54,618 nt of DNA from Opitutia bacterium (GTDB lineage Bacteria; Verrucomicrobiota; Kiritimatiellia; CAIQIC01; Lenti-01), in assembly GCA_009928955.1 (NCBI GenBank), contig SABN01000007.1:1-54618 (forward strand), given 5' to 3'. Shown here piece after piece: positions 11,432-20,129 of this stretch; the stretch's first letter is position 1; each line of letters opens with the position of its first letter. Position numbers and translations under genes: made by a program. The notes below the pieces were generated by a model. That model was not told where the DNA came from. It saw nothing but the letters and a program-made list of their open reading frames with translations, and did no database searches.

Positions 11432-13126
11432 ATGAAACGCCGCCTCCAGATCCTGTCGTTCGTTCTCCTGCTTCTGCCCGTCCTCGCGCGCGGCGGCGGC
11501 GGACCGTTGAACACGCTGGTCGTCGTCAACGGCGCCAGCCGCGACTCGCGCGCGCTCGGCGCCTACTACGCCGAGCGGCACGGCCTGCCCGCCTCGCACC
11601 TCTGCGCCGTCAAGACCGATCCCCGCTCGCCCACGATCCCGCTCCGGGAATTCGAGCGCGACATCCGCGCCCCCATCCTCGCGCACATCGCGAACCACCG
11701 GCTCGACGGCCAGATCCATTTCCTCGTCCTGTGCATGGACATCCCCTCGCGGGTCGAAAACGACAACGGCATCACCGCCGCCCTCTTCTACGGCTACAAG
11801 GCCAAGGCTCCCAACGCGCCGCTCTGCAACATCGCCTCCAACTCCGTCAACCAGTACTACGCCCAGGAAACCGCCTACACGTCCACCGCCGGCTGGAACC
11901 AGACCAACGCGCCCATCGCCTTCCTGCTCACCGCCGCCGACCTCGACACCGCCAAGCAGGTCGTCGACCGCGCCGTCGCCTCCAAAGCCGCCTTCCCCGA
12001 GGGCGCCTTCTGCCTCTTCGGCTCCGGCGATTCCGCCCGCAACATCCGCCATCCCGCCTATCCGGTCGTCGCCCGCCTCTTCGATCTCTTCGGCCAGGGC
12101 GACCGCCTCGCGGTCAACGCCGGCGGCAGCCCCCTCCCCGCCCGCCCCGTCCTCGGCTACCTCACCGGGCTGGCCTACCTGCCCACCAATCTGGCCGGCG
12201 CCGTCTTCGCCCCCGGCGCCATCGCCGAACACCTCACTTCCTGCGCCGGCATGATCCCCGACCCCTGCCTCAACCAAAGCTCCGTGTGGGACTGGATGCG
12301 GCTCGGCGCCACCGCCTCCTACGGCACCGTCTCCGAACCGTGCGCCTTTAAGGAGAAATTCCCGGACCCGATGCTCTTCTTCTGGTACGCCCGCGGCTTC
12401 ACCGCCGGCGAAGCCCTCGCCATGTCCGTCCGCAATCCCTACCAAGGCATCTGGGTCGGCGATCCCCTCGCCGCCCCCTTCGCCGCGCCCCCGTCCGTGC
12501 GCCTCGATTCCCCCGCGCCGAACGCCGAGCTCGACGGCGAAATCCTCCTGCAAATCTCCGTCGCCGCCCACGCGCGCGGCGCGCCGCCCGTCTTCCTCGA
12601 CCTCTACGTCGACGGCCGCCACCACGCCCCCGTCGCCCGCCCCTTCGCGCCCGTCGGCAACGACCTCGTCGCGCAGATCGGCCCCCACCGCTTCACCTAC
12701 ACCGTGGCCCCCGGCGAGGACCTCTTCGCCGCCACCGCCGGACTCGCCTGGGCCATCAATTCCAAGGGCGCCGGCCAGATCACCGCCAGCGCCCGCTCCG
12801 ATCGCGTCGAGATCTCCGTCCGCTCCCCGCTGGACGCGGACGGCCAGCCGCTGCCCTTCTCCGTCGGCAGCGAGCCCGGCTTCGCCAAGGCCCTCTACAT
12901 CGGCGGAACCGCCGGCGCCGACCGCCTCCGCGTCGCCGACGGCACCGGCCGCGCCGCCGCCGCCTTCCACCTCGGCGCCACCCGCGCCTACGACATCGAA
13001 TATCCCCTCGACCTCTCCGCCCTCGAGCCCGGCCCCCACGTCCTCACCCTCGTCGTCCGCGACGGCACCCCCATGCAGTGCCAATCCCAGACCGACCTCC
13101 CCCTCCGCATCCCCCCGCGGAAATAG
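11432..13126 (+). CDS. TIGR03790-family exported protein
   Basis: This 564-residue protein has a signal peptide (MKRRLQ, then a Leu-rich core ending LARG). The N-terminal half matches the TIGR03790 family, known from Planctomycetes, Verrucomicrobia and Acidobacteria: LVVVNGASRDSRALGAYYAE, HFLVLCMDIPSRVEN and the GATASYGTVSEPC segment. In general layout this resembles a caspase/gingipain-like alpha/beta fold, but no function is established and I do not assign one. The C-terminal part, about residues 350-564, looks like one or two Ig-like or concanavalin-like beta domains. The start was chosen at the ATG preceding the signal peptide; in-frame codons further upstream lie in the transposase-remnant junction. 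It is a single-gene unit. Confidence 0.78.
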   Translation: MKRRLQILSFVLLLLPVLARGGGGPLNTLVVVNGASRDSRALGAYYAERHGLPASHLCAVKTDPRSPTIPLREFERDIRAPILAHIANHRLDGQIHFLVLCMDIPSRVENDNGITAALFYGYKAKAPNAPLCNIASNSVNQYYAQETAYTSTAGWNQTNAPIAFLLTAADLDTAKQVVDRAVASKAAFPEGAFCLFGSGDSARNIRHPAYPVVARLFDLFGQGDRLAVNAGGSPLPARPVLGYLTGLAYLPTNLAGAVFAPGAIAEHLTSCAGMIPDPCLNQSSVWDWMRLGATASYGTVSEPCAFKEKFPDPMLFFWYARGFTAGEALAMSVRNPYQGIWVGDPLAAPFAAPPSVRLDSPAPNAELDGEILLQISVAAHARGAPPVFLDLYVDGRHHAPVARPFAPVGNDLVAQIGPHRFTYTVAPGEDLFAATAGLAWAINSKGAGQITASARSDRVEISVRSPLDADGQPLPFSVGSEPGFAKALYIGGTAGADRLRVADGTGRAAAAFHLGATRAYDIEYPLDLSALEPGPHVLTLVVRDGTPMQCQSQTDLPLRIPPRK

Positions 13127-13251
13127 GCCCGCCCCCCAGCCCCACCCGATCGGTCCCGTCCGCCGTGTTCCCCGCCCGGGCTTTCACCGTTTGCCTCCTC
13201 GCGGGGGGGGGCCGGCCTTGGCCATCCTGGGCTTGAAGCCCGGCCGGAATT

Positions 13252-13271
13252 CCGGTAGAAAATAGTACCGG
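13252..13271. promoter_or_regulatory. Possible operator: CCGGTA-N8-TACCGG inverted repeat
   Basis: A perfect 6-bp inverted repeat with an AT-rich 8-bp centre (GAAAATAG) lies 44 bp before the chosen start of the DUF1538 gene, overlapping another palindrome, CCGGAATTCCGG. The AT-rich centre is unusual here and could be a promoter -10 or repressor site. The rest of 13127-13315 shows nothing else. Confidence 0.3.
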
Positions 13272-13315
13272 AGGTGCGGGTGGGTTGCCCGTGGCCGGCC
13301 GGCGAGGAGCAGGTC

Positions 13316-15298
13316 TTGTCCGATTCCGTCCAACCGATGGCCCTGGCGCTGCAGATTCCGTTCCGGCGGAAACTGTCGCTGGTGGGCTCGTACGCCAAGG
13401 ACCGGCTGATGCGCCAGGTCCACGCCGTGGCGTTCATCACCGGCTACCTGGCGCTGTTCCAGCTGTTCGTGCTGAAGGCGCCGATCCTGGAATTCGCGCA
13501 GATCGCCTTGGGCATCCTCGCGGTCGTCGTCGGACTGGCGTTCTTCATGGAGGGCTTGTTCCTTGCCATCATGCCGCTGGGCGAACGCTGCGGCCTGCGC
13601 CTGCCGGCGCGCGTCGGGCTGGGCCTGCTGGTCGTCTTCGCGGCGGTGCTGGGCATCACCGCCACCTACGCGGAGCCGGCCATCGGCTTCCTGAAGGCGC
13701 AGGGCAGCGCCACCCTGCCGTGGCGCGCGCCCCTGCTGTATTATCTGCTCAACGACGGCGCGCCCCTGACCGTGGGCGCGGTCGCGGCGGGCGTCGGCAT
13801 CGCCGTGGTGCTGGGGCTGTTCCGCTCCTTGCGGGCGTGGAGCCTGAAGCCCTTCCTCTTCACGGCGATTCCCCTGCTGCTGGCGGCTTCGTGGGGAGCT
13901 TCGCGCGATCCGCGCACGGCGGCGATCATCGGCCTGGCCTGGGACTCCGGCGGCGTGACCACGGGACCGGTGACGGTGCCGCTGGTGATCGCGCTGGGCA
14001 TCGGCGTCTCGCGCATCGCGGGGCGCGGCGACGAGCCGTCGGGCGGCCTCGGCGTGGTGACGTTCGCCTCCGTCCTGCCCGTCCTCCTGGTCCTCCTGCT
14101 CGGATTCGCCCTGGCGCCGCGCTTCCCGATGCCGGGCGAGGCGGCCGATTTCTTCGCCCCGGCGCGCCACGCGCAATCGCTGCAGGTGGCCGGCAGCGAA
14201 GCGGCATTCCGGAAACTCGCGTCCGAAGCGCTGACGCCGGACCAGTTCTCAAAACGCTTCGGCCCCGCGTCGGAAGAGTCCGCTCCGGTCAAGCCGGGCC
14301 CGCGCCGCTTCTTCCCCCGTTCGGAAATCCGGACGCACGTCGGCAGCGCCGTCAAGGCGATCCTGCCGCTGGCGGCGGTCCTCCTGTTCGCGCTCCTGGC
14401 GGTGGTGCGCGAGCGCCTGCCGCATGCGGACGAGGTCGCGCTCGGGCTGGCGTTCAGCCTCGCCGGCATGCTCCTGTTCAGCTACGGCATGGATCGCGGC
14501 CTGTCCAGCCTGGGCAACCAGGCCGGGCGCGCCCTGCCGCGCGCGTGGGAGGCGACCGAGCGCCCCGACAAGGCCGTGGTCTATCGGGGCATCGACGATA
14601 CCCTGCTGGTCCGCGCCGCGCGCCCCGACGGTTCCGTGGCGGAATACCTGCCGCTGGCGGACAAGAACGGCCCCGAATTCGTGCCGTTCGTCCGGGACCG
14701 CTACGACGCGGCGAAGGCGGAATACCGCTGGATCCCCGAAGAAGGGCCCGTCGCCGGCGACGAGGCCTTCTGGGGCTATGCGCTCGTGCTCGTCTTCGTG
14801 TTCGTCATGGGCGTCGGCGCCACCGTCGCGGAACCGTCCCTGAACGCCCTCGGCGTCACCCTGGAAGAACTGACCACGGGCACCTACAAACGCTCCTTCC
14901 TGATCCTCACCGTGGCCATCGGCGTCGGCACCGGCATGGCCGTGGGCTTCGGACGCATTTTGTTCGCCTGGCCGATCGTCCCGCTCCTGGCGGGCTCCTA
15001 TCTGCTGGCGCTGGCGCTGACGGTCTTCTCCACGGAGGAATTCTCGGCCATCGCCTGGGACTGCGCGGGCGTCACCACGGGCCCCATCACCGTCCCGCTG
15101 GTCATCGCCGCCGGGCTGGGCATCGGCCAGCGCGCGGGCGTGGCCGAGGCGTTCGGCGTCGTGACCATGGCGTCGGTCTTCCCCATCATCGCCGTCCTGC
15201 TGTCGGGATTCCTGCTCGCCGCCCGCCGCGACACCCTCGACTGGCAGGAACAGCCGCCCGACGACGCGCCCGCGGCCGACCGGAGGACGTCGCCATGA
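13316..15298 (+). CDS. DUF1538 integral membrane protein, tandem-domain
   Basis: This protein of about 660 residues is dominated by membrane segments. It contains two copies of the DUF1538 signature: WDSGGVTTGPVTVPLVIALG near 215-235 and WDCAGVTTGPITVPLVIAAG near 585-605. The two halves are separated by a soluble stretch (residues about 280-340 and 400-490). DUF1538 proteins are thought to be transporters of unknown substrate; the inverted or tandem repeat layout fits a carrier. The TTG at 13316 was chosen because GAGGAG sits 6 bp upstream; ATG 13337 is the alternative. Its stop overlaps the ATG of the P-II-like gene (ATGA), so the two proteins are almost certainly made together. This suggests nucleotide-dependent control of transport. 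Confidence 0.82.
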   Translation: MSDSVQPMALALQIPFRRKLSLVGSYAKDRLMRQVHAVAFITGYLALFQLFVLKAPILEFAQIALGILAVVVGLAFFMEGLFLAIMPLGERCGLRLPARVGLGLLVVFAAVLGITATYAEPAIGFLKAQGSATLPWRAPLLYYLLNDGAPLTVGAVAAGVGIAVVLGLFRSLRAWSLKPFLFTAIPLLLAASWGASRDPRTAAIIGLAWDSGGVTTGPVTVPLVIALGIGVSRIAGRGDEPSGGLGVVTFASVLPVLLVLLLGFALAPRFPMPGEAADFFAPARHAQSLQVAGSEAAFRKLASEALTPDQFSKRFGPASEESAPVKPGPRRFFPRSEIRTHVGSAVKAILPLAAVLLFALLAVVRERLPHADEVALGLAFSLAGMLLFSYGMDRGLSSLGNQAGRALPRAWEATERPDKAVVYRGIDDTLLVRAARPDGSVAEYLPLADKNGPEFVPFVRDRYDAAKAEYRWIPEEGPVAGDEAFWGYALVLVFVFVMGVGATVAEPSLNALGVTLEELTTGTYKRSFLILTVAIGVGTGMAVGFGRILFAWPIVPLLAGSYLLALALTVFSTEEFSAIAWDCAGVTTGPITVPLVIAAGLGIGQRAGVAEAFGVVTMASVFPIIAVLLSGFLLAARRDTLDWQEQPPDDAPAADRRTSP

Positions 15299-16440
15299 AC
15301 CGCCGCGAGGTCTCCAAGATCACCTGCGTCGCCGACGTGCGGCTGACCGCGCGGCTCGAAGCCGAAGCGGACCGCATGGGGCTGCGGGAAACCTATTCGG
15401 AGCGCGGCAAGCAGGTCGCCCTGAAGGCCCGGCCCGCCTGGCAGCCCTTCGGCCTCCGGTCCGCGATGGCGGAAGCGCCGTCCGACCTCCTCCGCCTCTA
15501 CGTGCCGCGGGCGCACGAACGGGCCGCGATGATCCGGCTGGCTTCCGCCGCCGATCTGTTCCTGCCGGGCCGCGGCAGCATCTTCGCCGAGGATGCCGTG
15601 CTCGTCGGCGACGCCCCGCCGCCCTGGGACGAGGCCAAGCTCTGCGCCGACCCGCCGGCCTGGGCCGCCGACGGCCGCCTGGAGCCCGCCGCCTACGATC
15701 TGGTGTTCTGCATCGTCCAGCGCGGGCGCGGCGGAGAACTGGCGCGCGCGATGCTCGAAATGGGCCTGGGCGTGCCCATCGTCAGCTACGGCGAGGGCAT
15801 GGGCATGCGCGATCGGCTCGGGCTCCTGCGCATCGCCATCCCGCAGGAAAAGGAAATCCTCTGGTTCCTCGTCCCCCCCGGCGATTCCGACCTCGTGGTC
15901 GACGTCTCCCTGCGCAAAGCCGGCCTGCGCGAACCGGGACGCGGCTTCCTCGGCCGCATCCCCGTGCGCGCCCTCGCCGTCAATTCCCGGATGCACCTCG
16001 ATCGGCGGCGGCACGTCGCGACGATGGAACAGGTCATCAGCACGCTCGACCAGCTGCGCGGATCGACCGACTGGCGGCGGATCACCGCCGCGGCGCGCAG
16101 GCGGAACGCCCCGGAACCCCGCGCGGGCGACGGCATGGCGCGCTTCACGCTGATCTGCGAGGAAGGCTCCGCCGCCGCCGCCGTCCGCGCCGCGCTCGAT
16201 GCCGGCGCCGGCGGCGCCACGCTCTCGCGTTTGTCCCGCCGCGCGCCCGACCCGCACGAGGGCGACGAGGAAGTCGCGATGGCATCCCACGCCCGCGAAT
16301 GCTGCGACCTCGTCGTGCCGCGGTCCCTCGTGGCGCGCCTCGAGGACGCGGCGATCCGCAGCGGCCTGTTCGAGCCGCCCGCCAACGGCTTCATCGAAAT
16401 CGGCCCCGTCCACGACGCCGTCACCTACATCGGCAGGTGA
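15295..16440 (+). CDS. Protein with multiple P-II-like (ferredoxin-fold) regions, DUF1538 partner
   Basis: This 381-residue soluble protein has no signal peptide or membrane segment. The middle section (about 140-265) looks like a P-II signal protein: AAYDLVFCIVQRGRGGELA, then an LGVPIVSYGEGMGM segment in the T-loop position and a closing PVRALAVNSR strand. The N-terminal (KITCVADVRLTARLEAEADR) and C-terminal (MARFTLICEEGSAAAAV to PVHDAVTYIG) sections have the same beta-alpha-beta pattern and may be two further, more divergent copies. P-II proteins trimerise and bind ATP/ADP or other effectors to gate transporters such as AmtB. A fused trimer-in-one-chain regulator for the coupled DUF1538 protein is an inference. 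Its last 16 bp overlap the convergent prenyl synthase. Confidence 0.65.
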   Translation: MNRREVSKITCVADVRLTARLEAEADRMGLRETYSERGKQVALKARPAWQPFGLRSAMAEAPSDLLRLYVPRAHERAAMIRLASAADLFLPGRGSIFAEDAVLVGDAPPPWDEAKLCADPPAWAADGRLEPAAYDLVFCIVQRGRGGELARAMLEMGLGVPIVSYGEGMGMRDRLGLLRIAIPQEKEILWFLVPPGDSDLVVDVSLRKAGLREPGRGFLGRIPVRALAVNSRMHLDRRRHVATMEQVISTLDQLRGSTDWRRITAAARRRNAPEPRAGDGMARFTLICEEGSAAAAVRAALDAGAGGATLSRLSRRAPDPHEGDEEVAMASHARECCDLVVPRSLVARLEDAAIRSGLFEPPANGFIEIGPVHDAVTYIGR

Positions 16441-17348
16441 GGAGTCGAACCCGGTTCCGATGCCGTTTCCCGGCAGGAAACGGCGGGCGATTCCGCCTGC
16501 GGCGCGGAGGGCGGCAGGATCTCGTCCAGCACGCCGCGCAGGCGGGCGGAGGCCGGGCCGAACCGGTCGAGGATCCGCGACACCTCTTCCAGCAGCCGCG
16601 CGGCGCGCGCGCGCGCCCCTTCGGGACCGAACAGCGAATAGGCCGTGAAACGCCCCGCGGCCTTGTACTCGCTGTCCTCTTCGGGGCCGTCGGCCACGTC
16701 GTCCAGGATCTGGTAGGCCTGGCCCAGTTTCAACCCCGCCTCGCGCAGCGCGGCGGCATCGGACGGCCCCGCGCCGCACAGCAGCCCCCCGCCCGCCAGC
16801 GCCGCCGCGAACAAGGATCCGCTCTTGAGCGCATCGCACTCGAGCAACGCGGCCTCGGAGACGGGCGCGCGCGCCAGCGTCAGATCCAGTTCCTGTCCGC
16901 GCGCTAAGCGAGAACCCATCTCCCCCAGCAACGCCACCACGCGCACCCGGCACCCCTCGGACACCTGCGGATGGTCCGCGACAACCCCATACGCCAGATT
17001 GACCAGGAACACCGCCAGCAGGTCCACCACGCTGCGCGGAAAGACCAGATGGACGCACGGCTTGCCCCGCCGCAACGCGGCGTTGTCCATCGATGGCAGA
17101 TCGTCGAGCACCAGCGTGGCCGCATGCATCATCTCCAGCGCGGCAGCCAACGGCACCGCATGCACATCCGCTTCCGGATCGAAAATCCGCCCGGCGGCCA
17201 CCGCCAGCAGCCCCCGCCACCGATGCCCCCCCCCTTGCACGGCATAGCGCGCCGCCTGCGCCACTTCCGTCGACGGCAGCGCCGCAAACGCTTTTTCCAG
17301 CGCCTGCTCGATGCGTCCGCGCGTCTCCGCGCTCCATGCCGTGTCCAT
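16425..17348 (-). CDS. Polyprenyl diphosphate synthase family protein
   Basis: This protein of about 307 residues belongs to the short-chain trans-prenyl diphosphate synthase family (IspA/CrtE type). The first aspartate-rich motif is intact, DDLPSMDNAALRRGKP, and the second, YQILDDVADGPEED, retains DDxxD. The usual GGKRxRP diphosphate-binding motif reads GGGHRWRG, so the conserved Lys is replaced. This may alter activity. The family condenses isopentenyl diphosphate onto allylic diphosphates; product length cannot be told. The ATG at 17348 was chosen because GGAGG lies 8 bp upstream; ATG 17354 is only 2 bp from it. No other isoprenoid genes are nearby. Confidence 0.82.
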   Translation of the reverse strand: MDTAWSAETRGRIEQALEKAFAALPSTEVAQAARYAVQGGGHRWRGLLAVAAGRIFDPEADVHAVPLAAALEMMHAATLVLDDLPSMDNAALRRGKPCVHLVFPRSVVDLLAVFLVNLAYGVVADHPQVSEGCRVRVVALLGEMGSRLARGQELDLTLARAPVSEAALLECDALKSGSLFAAALAGGGLLCGAGPSDAAALREAGLKLGQAYQILDDVADGPEEDSEYKAAGRFTAYSLFGPEGARARAARLLEEVSRILDRFGPASARLRGVLDEILPPSAPQAESPAVSCRETASEPGSTPHLPM

Positions 17349-17475
17349 CTTCATGGCCTCCACCCTATGCGCCCGCCCCGCCTCCGTCAAATCCCGTTTC
17401 CCCGCCGTGGAATTTCTTGTTCCCCGCCCCACCTCGCGGTAGGCTGTTACCGGAATCCAAGAACGGAGACGCGTC

Positions 17476-17976
17476 ATGAAGGCAGTGGTGGTATACGAAT
17501 CCTTGTGGGGCAACACGGCGGCGGTCGCGCGCGCGATCGCCGAAGGCTTCGGCCCGCAGGCCCAGGCGATGTCCACGGCCGAGGCGACGCAGGATGTCCT
17601 CGCCGGCGCGGATCTGGTCGTGGCGGGCTCGCCCCTGTTCGCGTTCCAACTCCCCACCGCCAAGATCCGCGAAACGATCCGCCGGAAGGCGGCCTCGTTC
17701 CCCGCCCCGCCCGACCTGGCCCATCCCGCCTTGCGCGCGTGGCTGGAAACCGTTCCCGCCGGAAAGGGCCGTTCGGCGGCGTTCGAAACGCGCATGTGGT
17801 TTTCGCCCGGCGGCGCGACGGGCGCCATCCTGAAAGGCTTGGAAAAGGCGGGCTACGCGCCGCTGGCGCGCGGCAAGCGTTTCCGCGTGGCGGGCATGAC
17901 CGGTCCCCTCAAGGCCGGCGAACTCGAACGCGCCCGCGCCTGGGGCCAGCGCCTCGCCCGCGACCTGCGCGGCTGA
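17476..17976 (+). CDS. Flavodoxin-like protein
   Basis: This 166-residue cytoplasmic protein starts MKAVVVYESLWGNTAAVARA. The segment from Tyr to Thr matches the FMN phosphate-binding loop of flavodoxins (T/S-x-x-G-N-T). ADLVVAGSPLFAFQLP corresponds to the second flavin loop. Some relatives are annotated as flavodoxin-domain proteins of unknown redox partner. A GGAG Shine-Dalgarno precedes the ATG. A lone GTTACCGG, the half-site repeated in the 32.1-kb operator, lies 23 bp before the start codon and may be chance. Confidence 0.72.
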   Translation: MKAVVVYESLWGNTAAVARAIAEGFGPQAQAMSTAEATQDVLAGADLVVAGSPLFAFQLPTAKIRETIRRKAASFPAPPDLAHPALRAWLETVPAGKGRSAAFETRMWFSPGGATGAILKGLEKAGYAPLARGKRFRVAGMTGPLKAGELERARAWGQRLARDLRG

Positions 17977-17998
17977 CCCGGACGCGGCCCCCGCCGGC

Positions 17999-18355
17999 TC
18001 AGAAGATCACGCGCCAACCAACGCCCGCGCCGGCCACCTCGGTCGGAGAACCGGCGCCGGACGCGTTCAATCCGATGGGCGCGGTGATGGCGTGCAGGAC
18101 GATGGGCGATTCCTCCGCCGCTTGCGCCGCCCGGGCGATGGCGGCCTCCGGGTCCGCCTGCGTGTAGCGCTCCACGTCGGAGCGCAGCGATACCAGCCCG
18201 TAGACCACCACCACGGCCACCATCAGGCCCACCGCGATCGCCGCGCCCGCCGAGTCGTCGCCCGCTTCCGCGCGCGCCGGCGCCGCCGGCAGCGCCGCCC
18301 CCAGCAGGGCCGCGACCAACACCGCCGCCGTTCCGCTCCATCCGTGTCTCTTCAT
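17999..18355 (-). CDS. Small exported or membrane protein, last gene of Mla operon
   Basis: This 118-residue protein starts MKRHGWSGTAAVLVAALLGA, with a signal peptide ending near APARA. A single hydrophobic segment follows (GAAIAVGLMVAVVVVYGLV, about 37-55) and then a soluble tail of about 60 residues ending in an aromatic, GVGWRVIF. A terminal Phe after a beta-like stretch recalls outer-membrane insertion signals, but one strand is not a barrel. I do not recognise a family. It lies 29 bp after mlaD on the same strand, so it probably belongs to the MCE transport operon. Confidence 0.6.
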   Translation of the reverse strand: MKRHGWSGTAAVLVAALLGAALPAAPARAEAGDDSAGAAIAVGLMVAVVVVYGLVSLRSDVERYTQADPEAAIARAAQAAEESPIVLHAITAPIGLNASGAGSPTEVAGAGVGWRVIF

Positions 18356-18384
18356 CTCGCGCCTCCGGTCCTCGGTCCATCCGC

Positions 18385-19368
18385 CTAGAACGCCCCGAAG
18401 AAAATGCTCGTGAACGTCGTGATCGGCGAGGTCTCCCGGATGTCGTCCACCGCCGCCCGCCCCTCGCGCACCAACGCCTTGAATTCCTGGTAGAGCTCTT
18501 CGTCCGTCACCAGCTTGCCGATCGTCCCCTCCCCCTTCGCGATGGATTCCGACATGCCGCGGAACGCCGCCAGCGTCGCCGCCAGATCCGCATACACCGG
18601 GTCGTCCTCGCTCAGCAACTTGCCCAGCGTCCCCTCCCCCTTCGCCAGCCGGTCGCTGATCTCCTTCAGGTTCGCCGCCGCGCCCTGCGCGTCCGCGTAG
18701 AGCTGCTCGTCGTTCACCAGCTTGCCGATCGTCCCTTCCCCCTGCGCGATCTGGTCGCTGATCTGCCGCAGGTTCGCGGCGATCCGCTGCACATCCCCAT
18801 ACACCGCGTCGTCGTGGATCAGCTTGCCCAGCGTCCCCTCGCCTTCCCCCAGCTTCGTCGCGATCTTCCGCACCTGCGCCATCGTCGCCTTGAAGTCTTC
18901 CAGGATCCCGTCGTTCAGCGCCGCCCGGATCTCCTCCACCGTCTTCGTCGCCGCGTCGATCAGGTCGCTCGAGGGCGCCCCCTGCAGCAGAGCCGGCGTC
19001 GGAATCGATTCGGCGTCCGGGGTGCCTTCGTCGATGTCCAGATAGCGCCCGCCCAGCAGCGAGGTCGGCAGCACCTCGATCCGGTAGTCCGCCCGCAAAT
19101 GGATCGGCGTCGTGAGCAGCGCCGACACCTGCACGCCGTCCGGCTTCAGGGCGATCTGCTTCACCTTGCCCACCGTCACCCCGCGCGCGCTCACCACGTC
19201 CCCCACCCGCAGCCCCATCGCGTCGTCGAACAGGATCTCCACCGGCTGCTCCGCGCGGAACAACGCATCCTGGCTCAGCACCACCGTCAGCAGGAACAAG
19301 GCCCCGATGACCGCGAAGCTGAACAGCCCCACGGCGCTTTCAATCCACATCTGCTTTTTGAACTTCAT
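18385..19368 (-). CDS. mlaD: MCE-domain substrate-binding protein (MlaD-like)
   Basis: This 327-residue protein has one N-terminal membrane anchor (AVGLFSFAVIGALFLLTVVL, 12-31). It is followed by an MCE domain (about 40-115) with GLRVGDVVSARGVTVGKV and LLGGRYLDIDEG. The C-terminal helix region contains four related repeats of the form GEGTxGKLxxDxxxY at roughly 170, 210, 245 and 285. MCE proteins form hexameric rings that bind lipid between inner-membrane permease and the outer membrane. The start overlaps the ATPase stop by 4 bp. The internal repeats could build an extended helical needle, as in longer MCE proteins, which is inference. Confidence 0.9.
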   Translation of the reverse strand: MKFKKQMWIESAVGLFSFAVIGALFLLTVVLSQDALFRAEQPVEILFDDAMGLRVGDVVSARGVTVGKVKQIALKPDGVQVSALLTTPIHLRADYRIEVLPTSLLGGRYLDIDEGTPDAESIPTPALLQGAPSSDLIDAATKTVEEIRAALNDGILEDFKATMAQVRKIATKLGEGEGTLGKLIHDDAVYGDVQRIAANLRQISDQIAQGEGTIGKLVNDEQLYADAQGAAANLKEISDRLAKGEGTLGKLLSEDDPVYADLAATLAAFRGMSESIAKGEGTIGKLVTDEELYQEFKALVREGRAAVDDIRETSPITTFTSIFFGAF

Positions 19369-20129
19369 TTTCCAAATGCCTTCCGGACATCCTGCATGTC
19401 CACGATGCTCTGGGCCTGCAGAAAGTCTCTCACGACCGGGTGGCTCGATGCAATGAATTCCTCCGGCGGCGCGCAGACCACGAAGCCGCCTTCATGCAGC
19501 ATCGCCACCCGCGTCCCCACATACAGCGCGCTATACAAATCGTGCGTCACCACCACGCTGGTCACCCCCAGCTTCTGGCGCAGATCGTCGATCAACAGGT
19601 CGATCTGCCGCGAAATCACCGGGTCCAGCCCCGACGTCGGCTCGTCGTACAGGATGATCTCCGGCTCCGTCACGATCGCCCGCGCCAGCCCCACCCGCTT
19701 GCGCATCCCCCCCGAAATGTTGTCGGGCGTCTTGTCCCCCACCCCTTCGAGCCCCACCAGCGCCAGCTTCTCGGCCGCCTTCGCCCGGATCTCCTTGTCG
19801 GGCAAGTTCGTCTTCTGCCGCAGCGGCAGGCAGACGTTGTCCTCCACGTTCAGCCACTGCAGCAGCGCCCCGCTCTGGAACAGCACCCCGTACCGCCCCA
19901 GGATCCGCTCCAGCTGCTTGCCGCGCGCCTCGTTCACGCAGTCGTCCCCCACCCAGACCCGCCCCGCCTCCGGCGTCAGCAGCCGGATCATGTGCCGCAG
20001 GCTCACGCTCTTGCCCGCCCCCGAGCTCCCCACGATCACGAAGGTCTCCCCCTTCTCGATCTCATAGCTCACGTTGTCCAGCACCACCTTGGACCCGAAG
20101 CGCTTCGTGACGTTTTCAAAGCGGATCAT
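19365..20129 (-). CDS. mlaF: MCE/Mla-type ABC transporter ATPase
   Basis: This 254-residue ABC ATPase has Walker A VGSSGAGKSVSLRHMIRLL (about 35-53), Q-loop LFQSGALL, signature NISGGMRKRVGLARAI, Walker B IILYDEPTSGLDP and H-loop VVTHD. SGGMRKR and FQSGAL are characteristic of MlaF/Ttg2A importers or exporters of phospholipid. Both ends overlap neighbours by 4 bp (mlaE and mlaD), indicating stoichiometric coupled synthesis. Confidence 0.94.
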   Translation of the reverse strand: MIRFENVTKRFGSKVVLDNVSYEIEKGETFVIVGSSGAGKSVSLRHMIRLLTPEAGRVWVGDDCVNEARGKQLERILGRYGVLFQSGALLQWLNVEDNVCLPLRQKTNLPDKEIRAKAAEKLALVGLEGVGDKTPDNISGGMRKRVGLARAIVTEPEIILYDEPTSGLDPVISRQIDLLIDDLRQKLGVTSVVVTHDLYSALYVGTRVAMLHEGGFVVCAPPEEFIASSHPVVRDFLQAQSIVDMQDVRKAFGK

